A stretch of DNA of 51,424 nt, taken from Deltaproteobacteria bacterium GWA2_54_12 (GTDB lineage Bacteria > Desulfobacterota > GWC2-55-46). The stretch covers positions 21,250-72,673 of the forward strand of contig MGPK01000069.1 of the NCBI GenBank assembly GCA_001795535.1, in the 5' to 3' direction. Position 1 is the first letter of the stretch. Each line of letters begins with the position of its first letter. Below are positions 40,432 through 48,701 of this stretch, piece by piece. The translations under genes and the position numbers were made by a program. The notes beneath the pieces are model-generated. The model did not search any database, was not told the origin of the DNA, and was given only the letters and a program-made list of their open reading frames with translations.

Positions 40432-42297
40432 CTACTGTTCCTCCCTCAACTCCCCCTTTAACGCCTTTATATCCGTTGCCATCTTTTCGGTAATGCCCGG
40501 CACTTCCATGAGTTCGGGAACTCCCGCGTTGACCATTGCCTCAAGGTCGCCGAACCTGTCGAAAAGCGCCTTTTTCTTCTTATCACCAATGCCCGGCACC
40601 TTTTCTATGAGTGAGGCCATCTCCTTTGACCTGAGTTTGCGGTGATACGAGATGGCGAACCTGTGTACCTCGTCCCTTATCCTCCTCAAAAGGAGGTCAG
40701 GCTTCGAGCCTTCCCTTAAAAGTATCGGGTCTTTCACATTCGGAAGGAATATTCTTTCGCCCTTTGACTTTACGCCTCTTTTTACGGCGTCAGGCTCATC
40801 ACTGTCTTTCGCCAGCGCCCTTACCTCAACGCCCTTTACCCCGAGTTCGTCCAAGACCTGCAAAGCTATATTGAGCTGGCCCTTGCCGCCGTCCATCAAT
40901 ACAAGGTCAGGCATCTGTAGCCCGTTCTCTTTTTCAGGCTCTTCGGTCTTCCTGAATCTTCTTGAAAGAACCTGGTGCATCATCGCGTAGTCGTCAGGCC
41001 CGGCAAGCCCCCTTATTTTGAAAAGCCTGTAAGAGTTCTTGTCAGGAGTGCCGCTCTTGAATGTCACCATCGCGCCGACCGAATGCTTGCCGCCGATATT
41101 CGAGATATCATAGGCTTCTATGCGGTTTGGCGTCGCCCTGAGGTGGAGTCTGCCCTTCAACTCCTCCATTATCCCGGCCTTGACCGAAGAGGCGGCATAC
41201 CTTTTTCTCAGGGCCTCGGCAGCATTGGCCTCGGCCATCTTGAGGAGCCTCGTCTTGTCCCCCCTCTCCGGAAGGGTCACTGAGACCTTGCGGCCTTTCT
41301 TTTCAGAAAGCCATTCTTCGAGCAGCTCCCTGTCTTCGAGGGCCACCGGCACGATGAGCTCGTCAGGCACAGACCTGTCTCCCCTGTAGTACTGGGCTAT
41401 GAAGGACGAAAGCACCTCCTCGTCAGGCAGCCCAGCGTCGTGGAAGAGGTAGTCGGCCCCGCTCACGAGTCGGCCTTCCCTTATGAAGAGCGTCTGCAGG
41501 GCAAGGCTGTCCTTCTCCCGCACGAACGCGAAAACATCCTGATCAACTGTCTTATTGGTGACGACCTTCTGCTCCTCCAGCATACCTTCAATGGCCTGTA
41601 TCCTGTCCCTGAAACGGGCCGCCTTTTCAAATTCGAGGCTGGCAGCGGCCTCGTTCATCTTCTCCTTGAGCTTTTTTAAAAGCTCCCTGTTCCTGCCCTC
41701 CAGGAACATTATCGCGTTGTCTATGAGTTCCCTGTAGGCCGCCTCCGTAATATACCCGACCGCCGGGGCCGAGCACAGGCCGAGCTGATAATCGAGGCAC
41801 GGCCTGGCCCTGTTCCTGAACTCGGAAGCCGAGCAGGTGCAAAGCGGGAATATCCTCCGCAGGAATTTTATCGTCTCCCTCACCTCGCGCGCAGAGACAT
41901 AGGGGCCGAAGTACCTTGAGCCGTCCTTCTTCCTCAGTCTGGTCACGAGTATTCTGGGGAAAGGCTCCTTCATGGTTATCTTTATGCTCACATAGGTCTT
42001 TGAGTCCTTAAGCAGTATGTTGTACCTGGGTTTGTGCTGCTTGATGAGCGTGTCTTCTAGAAATAGCGCTTCCTTCTCGTTCGAGGTCACGATGTAGTCG
42101 ATGTCAACGACCTTGGCCGCCAGAAACCTAACCGTGTACCTGCCGTCTCCGGCCTCCCTGAAATAAGAGCGCACGCGAGAGCGCAGGTCCTTTGCCTTGC
42201 CGATGTAAAGCACCTCGCCGGAGGCGTTTTTCATGATGTATACGCCCGGCGAGGCGGGGAGCCTTGCGAGCTTCTCTTCGATATTGACCGCTGTCAT
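40432..42297 (-). CDS. uvrC: UvrABC excinuclease subunit C
   Basis: Makes both incisions in nucleotide-excision repair. 621 residues, full length. GIY-YIG nuclease at about 14-95 (PGVYIMKNASGEVLYIGKAKDLRSRVRSYF), a cysteine cluster (FPLCTCSASEFRNRARPCLDYQLGLCSAP), the UVR domain that binds UvrB (about 203-240), an RNase H-like C-terminal nuclease (EAYDISNIGGKHSVGAMV, DLVLMDGGKGQLN) and a helix-hairpin-helix tail (VPGIGDKKKKALFDRFG). A GATAAT box with TTGTAT 18 nt upstream (42305-42334) lies only 7 nt from ATG 42297 and no ribosome site is seen, so the message may be leaderless. Confidence 0.96.
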   Translation of the reverse strand: MTAVNIEEKLARLPASPGVYIMKNASGEVLYIGKAKDLRSRVRSYFREAGDGRYTVRFLAAKVVDIDYIVTSNEKEALFLEDTLIKQHKPRYNILLKDSKTYVSIKITMKEPFPRILVTRLRKKDGSRYFGPYVSAREVRETIKFLRRIFPLCTCSASEFRNRARPCLDYQLGLCSAPAVGYITEAAYRELIDNAIMFLEGRNRELLKKLKEKMNEAAASLEFEKAARFRDRIQAIEGMLEEQKVVTNKTVDQDVFAFVREKDSLALQTLFIREGRLVSGADYLFHDAGLPDEEVLSSFIAQYYRGDRSVPDELIVPVALEDRELLEEWLSEKKGRKVSVTLPERGDKTRLLKMAEANAAEALRKRYAASSVKAGIMEELKGRLHLRATPNRIEAYDISNIGGKHSVGAMVTFKSGTPDKNSYRLFKIRGLAGPDDYAMMHQVLSRRFRKTEEPEKENGLQMPDLVLMDGGKGQLNIALQVLDELGVKGVEVRALAKDSDEPDAVKRGVKSKGERIFLPNVKDPILLREGSKPDLLLRRIRDEVHRFAISYHRKLRSKEMASLIEKVPGIGDKKKKALFDRFGDLEAMVNAGVPELMEVPGITEKMATDIKALKGELREEQ

Positions 42298-42563
42298 AAA
42301 ATTAATTATCGCACAGGAATCTATTGGAATACAAACGCCGGGTAAACAGAGACTCCCCCTCTTTCCTGGGAGATTAACTCAAAACCAATAATCCACCTCA
42401 TTCCCCCTTTAGAAAAGGGGGAATTTCATGTGATTGCTTATCTCGCTCCATCCTTCGGGCTTGACCCTCCGGGCCCGCGATCGCTCGGAGTTCAATTTTT
42501 GCCATCCTGCAAAAATTGTCGTCGCAAAAAACCACTCCTCGCAATGACAAGGCCTTCCAGAAT
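42298..42563. repeat. Gene-free intergenic region with repeat fragments
   Basis: No gene seen. It holds a hairpin CCCCCTTT-AGAA-AAGGGGG (about 42404-42422), and CAATTTTTGCCATCCTGCAA together with AAATTGTCG, which match the region near 18294-18322. CCACTCCTCGCAATGAC resembles other dispersed intergenic repeats. Confidence 0.5.
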
Positions 42564-42595
42564 AAAAAAACCCCGCCTCTTTCGAAGCGGGGTTT
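42564..42595 (-). terminator. Intrinsic terminator of efp
   Basis: On the minus strand, stem AAACCCCGC/GCGGGGTTT with a short loop, then a run of T. About 80 bp after the efp stop. Confidence 0.75.
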
Positions 42596-42678
42596 GAATT
42601 ATATATTTAAAGGTGCATCTCAAAGGGATTGAAAATTTTCCGACCTGACGCAGAGATCAGGAAAAATAGCAATTTTTA

Positions 42679-43242
42679 TTAAGCCTTTGCCCTCTCAAGA
42701 TACTTGCTCTCCGCGGTATCGACCCTTATCAGTTCACCGGCTTCGATGAAGGCCGGGACATTCACCACAAGGCCGGTCTCAAGGGTCGCGGGCTTTGCGG
42801 AAGACGCGGCAGTGGCGCCCCTCATGAACGGGGCGGTTTCAACTATCTTCAGTTCCACGACCTTCGGCGGGTCAACGCCGACAGGCACGCCGTTGTAGTA
42901 CTCGATCATGAACTTTATGTTCGGCGTGAGAAAATAGACATTGTCGCCGAGCACTTCAGCAGAGAGCGCCACCTGCTCATATGTGCCGCTGTTCATGAAG
43001 TGGTAGTCGTTGCCGTCGTTGTAAAGGTACTCCATCTCGTGCTGCTCGAGATGGGCCTTCTCGAGTTTGTCCTCTGAGCGGAACCTGTTCTCAACGCTGG
43101 AGCCCGTCTTCAGGTGCTTCAGCTTGGTCTGTACCATGCCCCGCCAGTTGCCTGGCGTTATATGCATAACTGAAATGACCCTGTAAGGCTCTTTATTGAA
43201 CAGGATCGTCATACCCACTCTCAACTGTGTTGCCGGAATCAT
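42679..43242 (-). CDS. efp: Elongation factor P with an Asn-containing tip loop
   Basis: Ribosome-binding factor that rescues stalling at polyproline. 187 residues with three beta-barrel domains, the normal size. In place of the usual modified Lys (KPGKG) or Arg (PGRG) tip, the first-domain loop reads TPGNWRGMVQTKL, with Asn32 at the tip and Trp33/Arg34 after it. Modification by EpmA, EarP or YmfI-type enzymes is therefore not expected at that residue. The rest is canonical (LKHLKTGSSVENRFRSEDKLEKA; C-terminal GLVVNVPAFIEAGELIRVDT). GGAG ribosome site upstream, promoter at 43281-43309, terminator at 42564. Confidence 0.94.
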   Translation of the reverse strand: MIPATQLRVGMTILFNKEPYRVISVMHITPGNWRGMVQTKLKHLKTGSSVENRFRSEDKLEKAHLEQHEMEYLYNDGNDYHFMNSGTYEQVALSAEVLGDNVYFLTPNIKFMIEYYNGVPVGVDPPKVVELKIVETAPFMRGATAASSAKPATLETGLVVNVPAFIEAGELIRVDTAESKYLERAKA

Positions 43243-43280
43243 CTGCGTCTGGTGCTCCTTTCGGAATTTAAAGCAAGAGC

Positions 43281-43309
43281 ATTATATCATAACGGATTTC
43301 TCATTTCAC
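43281..43309 (-). promoter_or_regulatory. Probable sigma-70 promoter of efp
   Basis: The minus strand has GTGAAA, 17 nt, TATAAT; it overlaps the 3' end of the aldolase gene. The perfect -10 supports it; the -35 is weak. Confidence 0.4.
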
Positions 43310-44647
43310 GAATTTCAAAACAGTCGCCTTGTTGCCCTTGCAGTTGAACTTGTCGAAGTACAGGTCGACCTTGGCCTCTATCTCGGCGGCTATGGCTTTT
43401 CTCCTGTCCTCGGGCATGGTCCATATGCGTTCTTTGAACGGGCCAAAGCCCTTTTTTCTGGTCTTGTAGATGAACTGCTCTTCAGTGTCCGTGGGCTTTC
43501 TCTCGTCGGAATGGCTGGCGACCAGATGCGCGTAGATTTCCTTCTTGAGGTCCGCCGGGAACGCCGGGTTGTCGTAGACTATGTTCTGGAAGCCTGTGGC
43601 AAGGTGCACCTCAGAGGCCCCTTTCTTCACGAACAGGTCGAACGCATCGTCAGGCAGGGTCGAAGCGCCGTGCTGGACCACGCCGGACAGATTGTAGAGC
43701 TCCCTTGAGACCTTGGAAAGAGCGCCGATTGTCTCGAAGTCGACCTTGACCTTGGCAATGGTGCCGTCCGGCAGGACGACTCCGCCGTGGGCCGTGCCTG
43801 TCTGTATGCTTATCTTGCTTATGCCCTTTTTGCCCTTGGGCAGGCTTGAGAGAAAGCCCTCCATGAAGGCGCGAAGCTCTTCTTCGGTCGAGTTCTTTCC
43901 GCCGACCTCGCCAATTTCGCCGCCGACAGAGACCGTCGTGCCAGCGGGCTCATTCGCCCTTATGAACTCGGTAAGTACGGCAGTGGTCTCGAAATTCGGC
44001 CTCTGCTGTTCGAGGACCGACGGCTTTGAGAGGTCGACCGTGGTCGAAGCGTCTATGTCTATGTTAAAGAAGTCCGCGTCTATGGCTTCTTTCACGAGCT
44101 TTTTGACATCGGCTATCTCGGCCTCTTTATTGGCGACGAACTTCTTGGCGTTTATCTGGAAGTGGTCGCCCTGTATGAATACCGGCCCCCTGTAGCCTTC
44201 TTTTATAGCGGCGGCAAGGCAGCAGGCCGTGTACTCGGCAGGCCTCTGCTCGGTGTAGCCGATCTCGCTCTTCGCTATCTCGAATATGAACGACCCTGCG
44301 TCATGCTTCATGGCCGACCTGAATATGGCCCTGGCCGTGTCATAGGTGAGGCCCCTTATATTGATGGCCGGGACGGTAAAGCCGGAACACTCGCCCCTTC
44401 CCATCGCCTCGTATAATCCCTGTATGGAAGCGGCCCTTATCCCGAGCTGGCCGCCTATGTACTTTATGAGCCTGCGCGAATAGTCGCGCACCTCGGAGTT
44501 CCCGTTGAATACCGCGTTGTAGATGAGCTTGTCGATGGCCGCTCCCCTTAGAAGCTTCTCGTCGAGCACCTCGATTGCGCCGTCTTTCAGTTCCCTGACC
44601 GCGCCCTTCAGGCCGTCAAAGATACTCCCCACAGATTTGAACTCCAT
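43301..44647 (-). CDS. Class II fructose-bisphosphate aldolase family protein
   Basis: 448 residues, longer than typical class II aldolases (about 300-360), with an extra N-terminal helical part of about 85 residues. Zinc and catalytic segments are present: PVFIQGDHFQIN (His ligand), DIDAST, GGEIGEVGG, IQTGTAHGG and GVVQHGAST, where the second and third His ligands sit. It probably cleaves or condenses fructose-1,6-bisphosphate in glycolysis and gluconeogenesis; a related ketose-bisphosphate specificity is possible. A strong AAAAGGAGGGG ribosome site precedes ATG 44647. Separate from efp, which has its own promoter. Confidence 0.88.
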   Translation of the reverse strand: MEFKSVGSIFDGLKGAVRELKDGAIEVLDEKLLRGAAIDKLIYNAVFNGNSEVRDYSRRLIKYIGGQLGIRAASIQGLYEAMGRGECSGFTVPAINIRGLTYDTARAIFRSAMKHDAGSFIFEIAKSEIGYTEQRPAEYTACCLAAAIKEGYRGPVFIQGDHFQINAKKFVANKEAEIADVKKLVKEAIDADFFNIDIDASTTVDLSKPSVLEQQRPNFETTAVLTEFIRANEPAGTTVSVGGEIGEVGGKNSTEEELRAFMEGFLSSLPKGKKGISKISIQTGTAHGGVVLPDGTIAKVKVDFETIGALSKVSRELYNLSGVVQHGASTLPDDAFDLFVKKGASEVHLATGFQNIVYDNPAFPADLKKEIYAHLVASHSDERKPTDTEEQFIYKTRKKGFGPFKERIWTMPEDRRKAIAAEIEAKVDLYFDKFNCKGNKATVLKFVK

Positions 44648-44932
44648 AACCCCTCCTTTTAGAACCAGAGACCTGTCAATTTTTTTATAATAGGCTGTTG
44701 AGCTTATCGGACGATATACCCGAAAGTAAAGCGCGAAAAGCCGGGATACGCCTCCCGCTTCAAGGCGGCTTTATCCCGGGCCCTTAACTTCTAACACAAT
44801 CAATATCTTCCATCAAGGGGAGTTAAGCAGCCCGACCGCAGGCCCGCACCTCCCGCTCAAGGCAGGTATTATAACGGATATCCGCAAGCTTGCACTGTAT
44901 TATAGCAGAAGAACAAATGCTTGTTAGCCGGG
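44648..44932. promoter_or_regulatory. Leader/intergenic region with two related hairpins ahead of the aldolase gene
   Basis: No gene. On the minus strand two TATAAT-like boxes (near 44870 and 44900) precede CCTGCCTTGAGCGGGAGGTG and, about 90 nt later, GCCGCCTTGAAGCGGGAGGCG. The second is the top of a longer stem closed by CGGGATA/TATCCCG (about 44740-44780). The two copies of CCTTGA-GCGGGAGG suggest a structured leader. No known riboswitch is recognised. Confidence 0.4.
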
Positions 44933-47296
44933 TCAGGACAGAAGCTTTACGGCCATCTCAATAAGCTTTTTCGGCTCGAATGGCTTCAGGACATAGGGAC
45001 AGCCGCTGCCGTTGAGGAACTCCCGGACATCCTCGCTGAATACGTCTCCGGTAAGGATTATTATCTTGTCTTTCAGGTAGGCGTGCTTCTTCAATACGCT
45101 CTCGTACAGGTCCATGCCGCCGTAACCCGGCATCTTGAGGTCGGTTATGACGAGGGCGAACTTCTCCTTCTCGATAATATCGAGGGCTTCTCTTCCGTCC
45201 CTCGCAGTCTCGACCTTGAAGCCTTCCCTCGTGAATATGTCCTGAAGGGTCTCCCTTATGGTCTTCTCGTCGTCTACTATGAGGACGCGCTTGCCGGAAA
45301 GCGGGTTGTCCTTCGCGCCTCCGGTGGCAACGGCCTTCGTGACCTCGGCCCACTGCGCCTTTTCCACTATCGGAAGCTCGACGGCTACGATCGCGCCGCC
45401 TTCCTCCGCGCTCGCTATGTCAATTGTACCGCCGTGTTCGGTGACTATGCCGTGGGTGATGGAAAGGCCCAGGCCCGTGCCCTTGCCGACATCCTTGGTG
45501 GTGAAGAACGGGTCAAAGACCTTGTGGATTATCTCCCTTGAGATGCCCGGGCCGTCGTCCTTAAAGGCTATCTCTACCTTGTTCCTCTTTTTCCTGGTCT
45601 TTATGAGTATCGTGCCCCGGCCGTTTGCCGCCACCATCGCGTCTTCTGCGTTGTTGATTATGTTGATAAAGACCTGCTGGAGCTGGAACAGGTCAACCAT
45701 CGTGCGGGGGAGGCCTTCCTCGAGCTCAAGGATTACTTTTATATTGTTCGCCTTGAGCGAGTACTCGCGGAGCTCAATGGTGTGCTTTATGATGTCGTTT
45801 ATGCAGTGGTACTCCCTCTCGGTCTTCTTCGCCCTCGCGAAGGTCAGGAGGTTCTGCACTATCTTGGCGGTCCGGAGGGACTCGTGGTAGATCTTCCTGA
45901 GCTTGTCCTTTATGTCGTCGAGCTTTTTCTCGCCGGGAGTGTCCATGAGTATCTGGCTGAATCCCATGATGCCCATCAGGGGGTTGTTGAGCTCGTGCGC
46001 GATACCCGCCACCAGCTTACCCAGTGAAGAGAGCTTTTCCGCGTGCAGGAGCTGTTCCCTGAGCATCTTCTCGTGGGTTATGTCCCTGGAGACATGCACG
46101 CTCGCCCAGACCCTGCCCTCGTTGTTGAAGACCGGGAAGGTCGTTACCTTGTAAGCGCCCTCGAATACCATGTCGTCGACTTCGGCGTCGGCTATCTCGC
46201 CGGTTGCCAGGGTCCTTGAGTGCGGGCACATATGCTTGGGCTCGTTTTTGCAGTAAAGGAGCTCGTAGCACCTTTTGCCGATGAGCTCTTCTGGCGTGGA
46301 GTTGAACTTCCTTGCAAGGGCCTTGTTTATCTTGAGTATCCTGTAGTCGGCGTCGTGGATCGAGATCAGGTCCTGTATCGCGTCGAAAGTGGCGACCCAC
46401 TCTTCCTTGCTCTTTATGACCAGCTCGAAGAGCTTCTTGTTCTCTTCGGCCCTCCTCTCAAGGGAGTCAAGCATACTGTTGAAGGCGCTCGCCAGATAGC
46501 CTATCTCGTTTTGCTCCTGGACCTTTATCCTCTCGCTTATCTCGGCCTTGCCGTCCGCTATCCTCTTTATGACCTCGACATTTTTCTTGATCGGGCCGGT
46601 AATGGACCTCTTTATAAGGAGCGAAAGCAGGACGCCACCTATCGATATGGCGAGTATGCCTGAAAGTATCCACTGGTTCCTGCCGCTCCTCAGTATCTCG
46701 TACATATCGGTAAGCGAGGTCCTGATGACGAGTATGCCCCTGGCATCCTCGCTGGCATGGCATGTCTTGCACTTAGCCTTTTTTTCTATCGGAAGGAGGT
46801 AGGTGAAAAGCTGCTCGCCGCCGCTGTCGTCTATGTAGTAGACCTCGCCCTTGCTCCAGTCTTTCCTGAAACCCTCGAGGGCCTGCTTGAAGTGGGCGGA
46901 ATCAACGCCTTTGGCCTTATTGACCTTCTCGTCAAGGTGGTCGGTCGCCCATTCGGGCTTTACTTCGCCGAACTCCTCTTTTACGGCGTTGATGGTCTTC
47001 ATGTCCCTGAAGGCCTCTTCAACGCCGTTGCTGCGGACGATGTAGACGCTGTTTATGCTCGCGCTCTTGCCTATGGAATTGATGAGATGGCGGGCCATGT
47101 CGGCCCTTTCCTCGAGCATGTCTTCGTAGATGGCGGTAAGGATGGGCTGGGCCATGATGCGCGAGGCCCTGAGCTTCTCGTCAAGAAGCTCGCGCTCCTT
47201 GTTCCTCAGCTCCCAGAAAATGGAAAGGATGACGCCTACGGAAATGAGGCTGACTATGAGGATGAGTATTCTGGAGTGTAGACTTTTGTTGAGCAT
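44933..47296 (-). CDS. Hybrid sensor kinase with periplasmic c-type heme motif (CxxCH), HAMP, PAS, kinase and receiver domains
   Basis: 787 residues. TM1 (8-28), then a periplasmic sensor (29-207) with CKTCH at 176-180, a c-type heme attachment motif, then TM2 (208-228) and HAMP (229-281). A PAS domain (about 300-410) contains a Cys cluster (CYELLYCKNEPKHMCPH). The HisKA domain has His434 in GIAHELNNP; the HATPase domain follows (INNAEDAM, DDGPGI, GTGLGLS). A C-terminal receiver has Asp719 (VITDLKMPG) and Lys771. It probably reads redox state, oxygen or NO, or a small ligand, through the heme. The output partner is unknown: the internal receiver may pass phosphate on via an HPt protein. It is monocistronic, with a 12-bp-arm dyad 55 bp upstream. 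Confidence 0.93.
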   Translation of the reverse strand: MLNKSLHSRILILIVSLISVGVILSIFWELRNKERELLDEKLRASRIMAQPILTAIYEDMLEERADMARHLINSIGKSASINSVYIVRSNGVEEAFRDMKTINAVKEEFGEVKPEWATDHLDEKVNKAKGVDSAHFKQALEGFRKDWSKGEVYYIDDSGGEQLFTYLLPIEKKAKCKTCHASEDARGILVIRTSLTDMYEILRSGRNQWILSGILAISIGGVLLSLLIKRSITGPIKKNVEVIKRIADGKAEISERIKVQEQNEIGYLASAFNSMLDSLERRAEENKKLFELVIKSKEEWVATFDAIQDLISIHDADYRILKINKALARKFNSTPEELIGKRCYELLYCKNEPKHMCPHSRTLATGEIADAEVDDMVFEGAYKVTTFPVFNNEGRVWASVHVSRDITHEKMLREQLLHAEKLSSLGKLVAGIAHELNNPLMGIMGFSQILMDTPGEKKLDDIKDKLRKIYHESLRTAKIVQNLLTFARAKKTEREYHCINDIIKHTIELREYSLKANNIKVILELEEGLPRTMVDLFQLQQVFINIINNAEDAMVAANGRGTILIKTRKKRNKVEIAFKDDGPGISREIIHKVFDPFFTTKDVGKGTGLGLSITHGIVTEHGGTIDIASAEEGGAIVAVELPIVEKAQWAEVTKAVATGGAKDNPLSGKRVLIVDDEKTIRETLQDIFTREGFKVETARDGREALDIIEKEKFALVITDLKMPGYGGMDLYESVLKKHAYLKDKIIILTGDVFSEDVREFLNGSGCPYVLKPFEPKKLIEMAVKLLS

Positions 47297-47350
47297 ACCT
47301 GCCGAGCTGCACTTTTTTAGCTTCTGATGGAACCGCCACAGGAAGACAGA

Positions 47351-47382
47351 GTACAGTTTAAGCGATAAAACTTAAACTGTAC
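47351..47382. promoter_or_regulatory. Perfect inverted repeat upstream of the hybrid kinase gene
   Basis: GTACAGTTTAAG, 8-nt spacer CGATAAAA, CTTAAACTGTAC. Perfect 12-bp arms, 55-86 bp upstream of ATG 47296: the size and place of an operator for a dimeric regulator, or a leader hairpin. Confidence 0.55.
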
Positions 47383-47498
47383 CGAGATACGGGTAAACGC
47401 GCGCGGTAGCATCTCCGCTTATTTTTCGGATGTTAGTATATCGGAAGGAACTCGCGTTTATTTTAGCTTATTTTGCGGGCATTCAATAGAAAAAAATT

Positions 47499-47532
47499 AA
47501 AAGGCCCTTTTGCATGCTGAAAAGGGCCTTTT
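47499..47532 (-). terminator. Intrinsic terminator of gpsA
   Basis: On the minus strand, stem AAAAGGCCCTTTT/AAAAGGGCCTTTT with an 8-nt loop, then a T-rich tract. A second small GC hairpin (CCCGC-CATC-GCGGG) lies at 47568-47580. Confidence 0.75.
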
Positions 47533-47590
47533 ACCCGGGCTTGAAGCTCCGGGCCTCGTATTTTTTCCCGCCATCGCGGGCCTTTTTGAT

Positions 47591-48589
47591 CTACTCCTCT
47601 TTCAATTCCCTGGTCATGAGGCCCAGGACTGCCTCCCTGGGCGATATCCCGCCATACAGGACGCCGTAGACAGCCTCTGTTATCGGCATCTCAACGCTGA
47701 GGCTTGCGGCCAGTTCCGCCGCGCCCCGGCAGGTCTTCACCCCTTCGGCGACCATCTTCATACCGCCGGTAATATCGGCGATCGACGCGCCCTTGCCCAC
47801 CGAGACCCCGACAGTGTAATTCCTGCTCAAAGGGCCGGTGCATGTCAACACGAGGTCCCCGAGGCCTGAAAGTCCCGCAAATGTCGCCGGGAGCGCACCC
47901 ATCCTTACCCCGAGCCTGCGCATCTCGGCAAGCCCCCTCGTTATGAGGGCGGCCCTTGCGTTATGCCCGAGAAGAAGTCCGTCAGATATGCCAGCGGCAA
48001 TGGCGATGACATTCTTCAACGCCCCGCCGAGTTCGACCCCGATGACATCCGAGTTGGTATAAACCCTGAAGTAATTTGTGGAAAAAGAGCGCTGCACGGC
48101 TTTAGCGGCTTCCATTAATATCGATGCCGCGCAAACGGCCGCCGGAAGCCTCTGGCTGACTTCGTTGGCAAATGACGGCCCGGAAAGCACGGCTATGGCC
48201 TTGTGGCTACAGCCCTGGAGCGATTCGGAAAGTATCCCGCTCGGCGTGAGCATGCTGCCCTCCTCTATGCCCTTTGTCGCGCTCACGATTATCGCGCCGT
48301 CTTTTATGTAGGGTTTTGCCTCGGAAAAAACTCCCCTGACGCCATGCGAAGGTATGACGCTCACTATGAAATCCGCCCCTTCAACAGCGGCCTTTATGCT
48401 TGATTCGGGAGTAATCTTCTCAGAGAGAGTGATGCCAGGCAGGAACGACTCGTTCACGCGCCTTTTGGAGATGGACTCCCTGACCTCTTCTTCCCTGGCC
48501 CATAGAGTGACGGACGCGCCCCTGTCCGAGAGCACCTGCGCCAGGGTCGTGCCCCAGCTTCCCGCTCCGAGCACGGTTATTTTTTCCAT
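47591..48589 (-). CDS. gpsA: Glycerol-3-phosphate dehydrogenase [NAD(P)+]
   Basis: Reduces dihydroxyacetone phosphate to sn-glycerol 3-phosphate for phospholipid synthesis. 332 residues. The Rossmann motif VLGAGSWGTTLA opens the protein; IVSVIPSHGVRG, SATKGIE, LSGPSFANEV, GGALKNVIAIAAGISDGL (catalytic Lys) and GLSGLGDLVLTCTGPLSRN follow. The start MEKITVLGAG at 48589 fits a GGAGG site 6 nt upstream; an ATG at 48643 adds an unlikely 18-residue leader. It sits between the gyrA terminator and its own terminator. Products feed the same lipid pathways as the Aas-like fusion. Confidence 0.96.
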   Translation of the reverse strand: MEKITVLGAGSWGTTLAQVLSDRGASVTLWAREEEVRESISKRRVNESFLPGITLSEKITPESSIKAAVEGADFIVSVIPSHGVRGVFSEAKPYIKDGAIIVSATKGIEEGSMLTPSGILSESLQGCSHKAIAVLSGPSFANEVSQRLPAAVCAASILMEAAKAVQRSFSTNYFRVYTNSDVIGVELGGALKNVIAIAAGISDGLLLGHNARAALITRGLAEMRRLGVRMGALPATFAGLSGLGDLVLTCTGPLSRNYTVGVSVGKGASIADITGGMKMVAEGVKTCRGAAELAASLSVEMPITEAVYGVLYGGISPREAVLGLMTRELKEE

Positions 48590-48644
48590 CAACGCCTCCG
48601 TCGCATTACCGAGTTGAAGCTTCATACAATCAATTCTGACCATG

Positions 48645-48680
48645 AAAAAAAGGCCGAGTTGGCGTACCCGGCCTTTTTAT
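48645..48680 (-). terminator. Intrinsic terminator of gyrA
   Basis: Stem AAAAAGGCCG/CGGCCTTTTT with a 12-nt loop, T-run on the minus strand. Symmetric enough to stop transcription in both directions. Confidence 0.8.
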
Positions 48681-48701
48681 ATCCGGCGATACAGCCGCCC
48701 G

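Noticed and set aside
48590-48643. Upstream ATG for gpsA
   Set aside because: A GGAGG site directs translation to ATG 48589, where the Rossmann motif begins as in the family.
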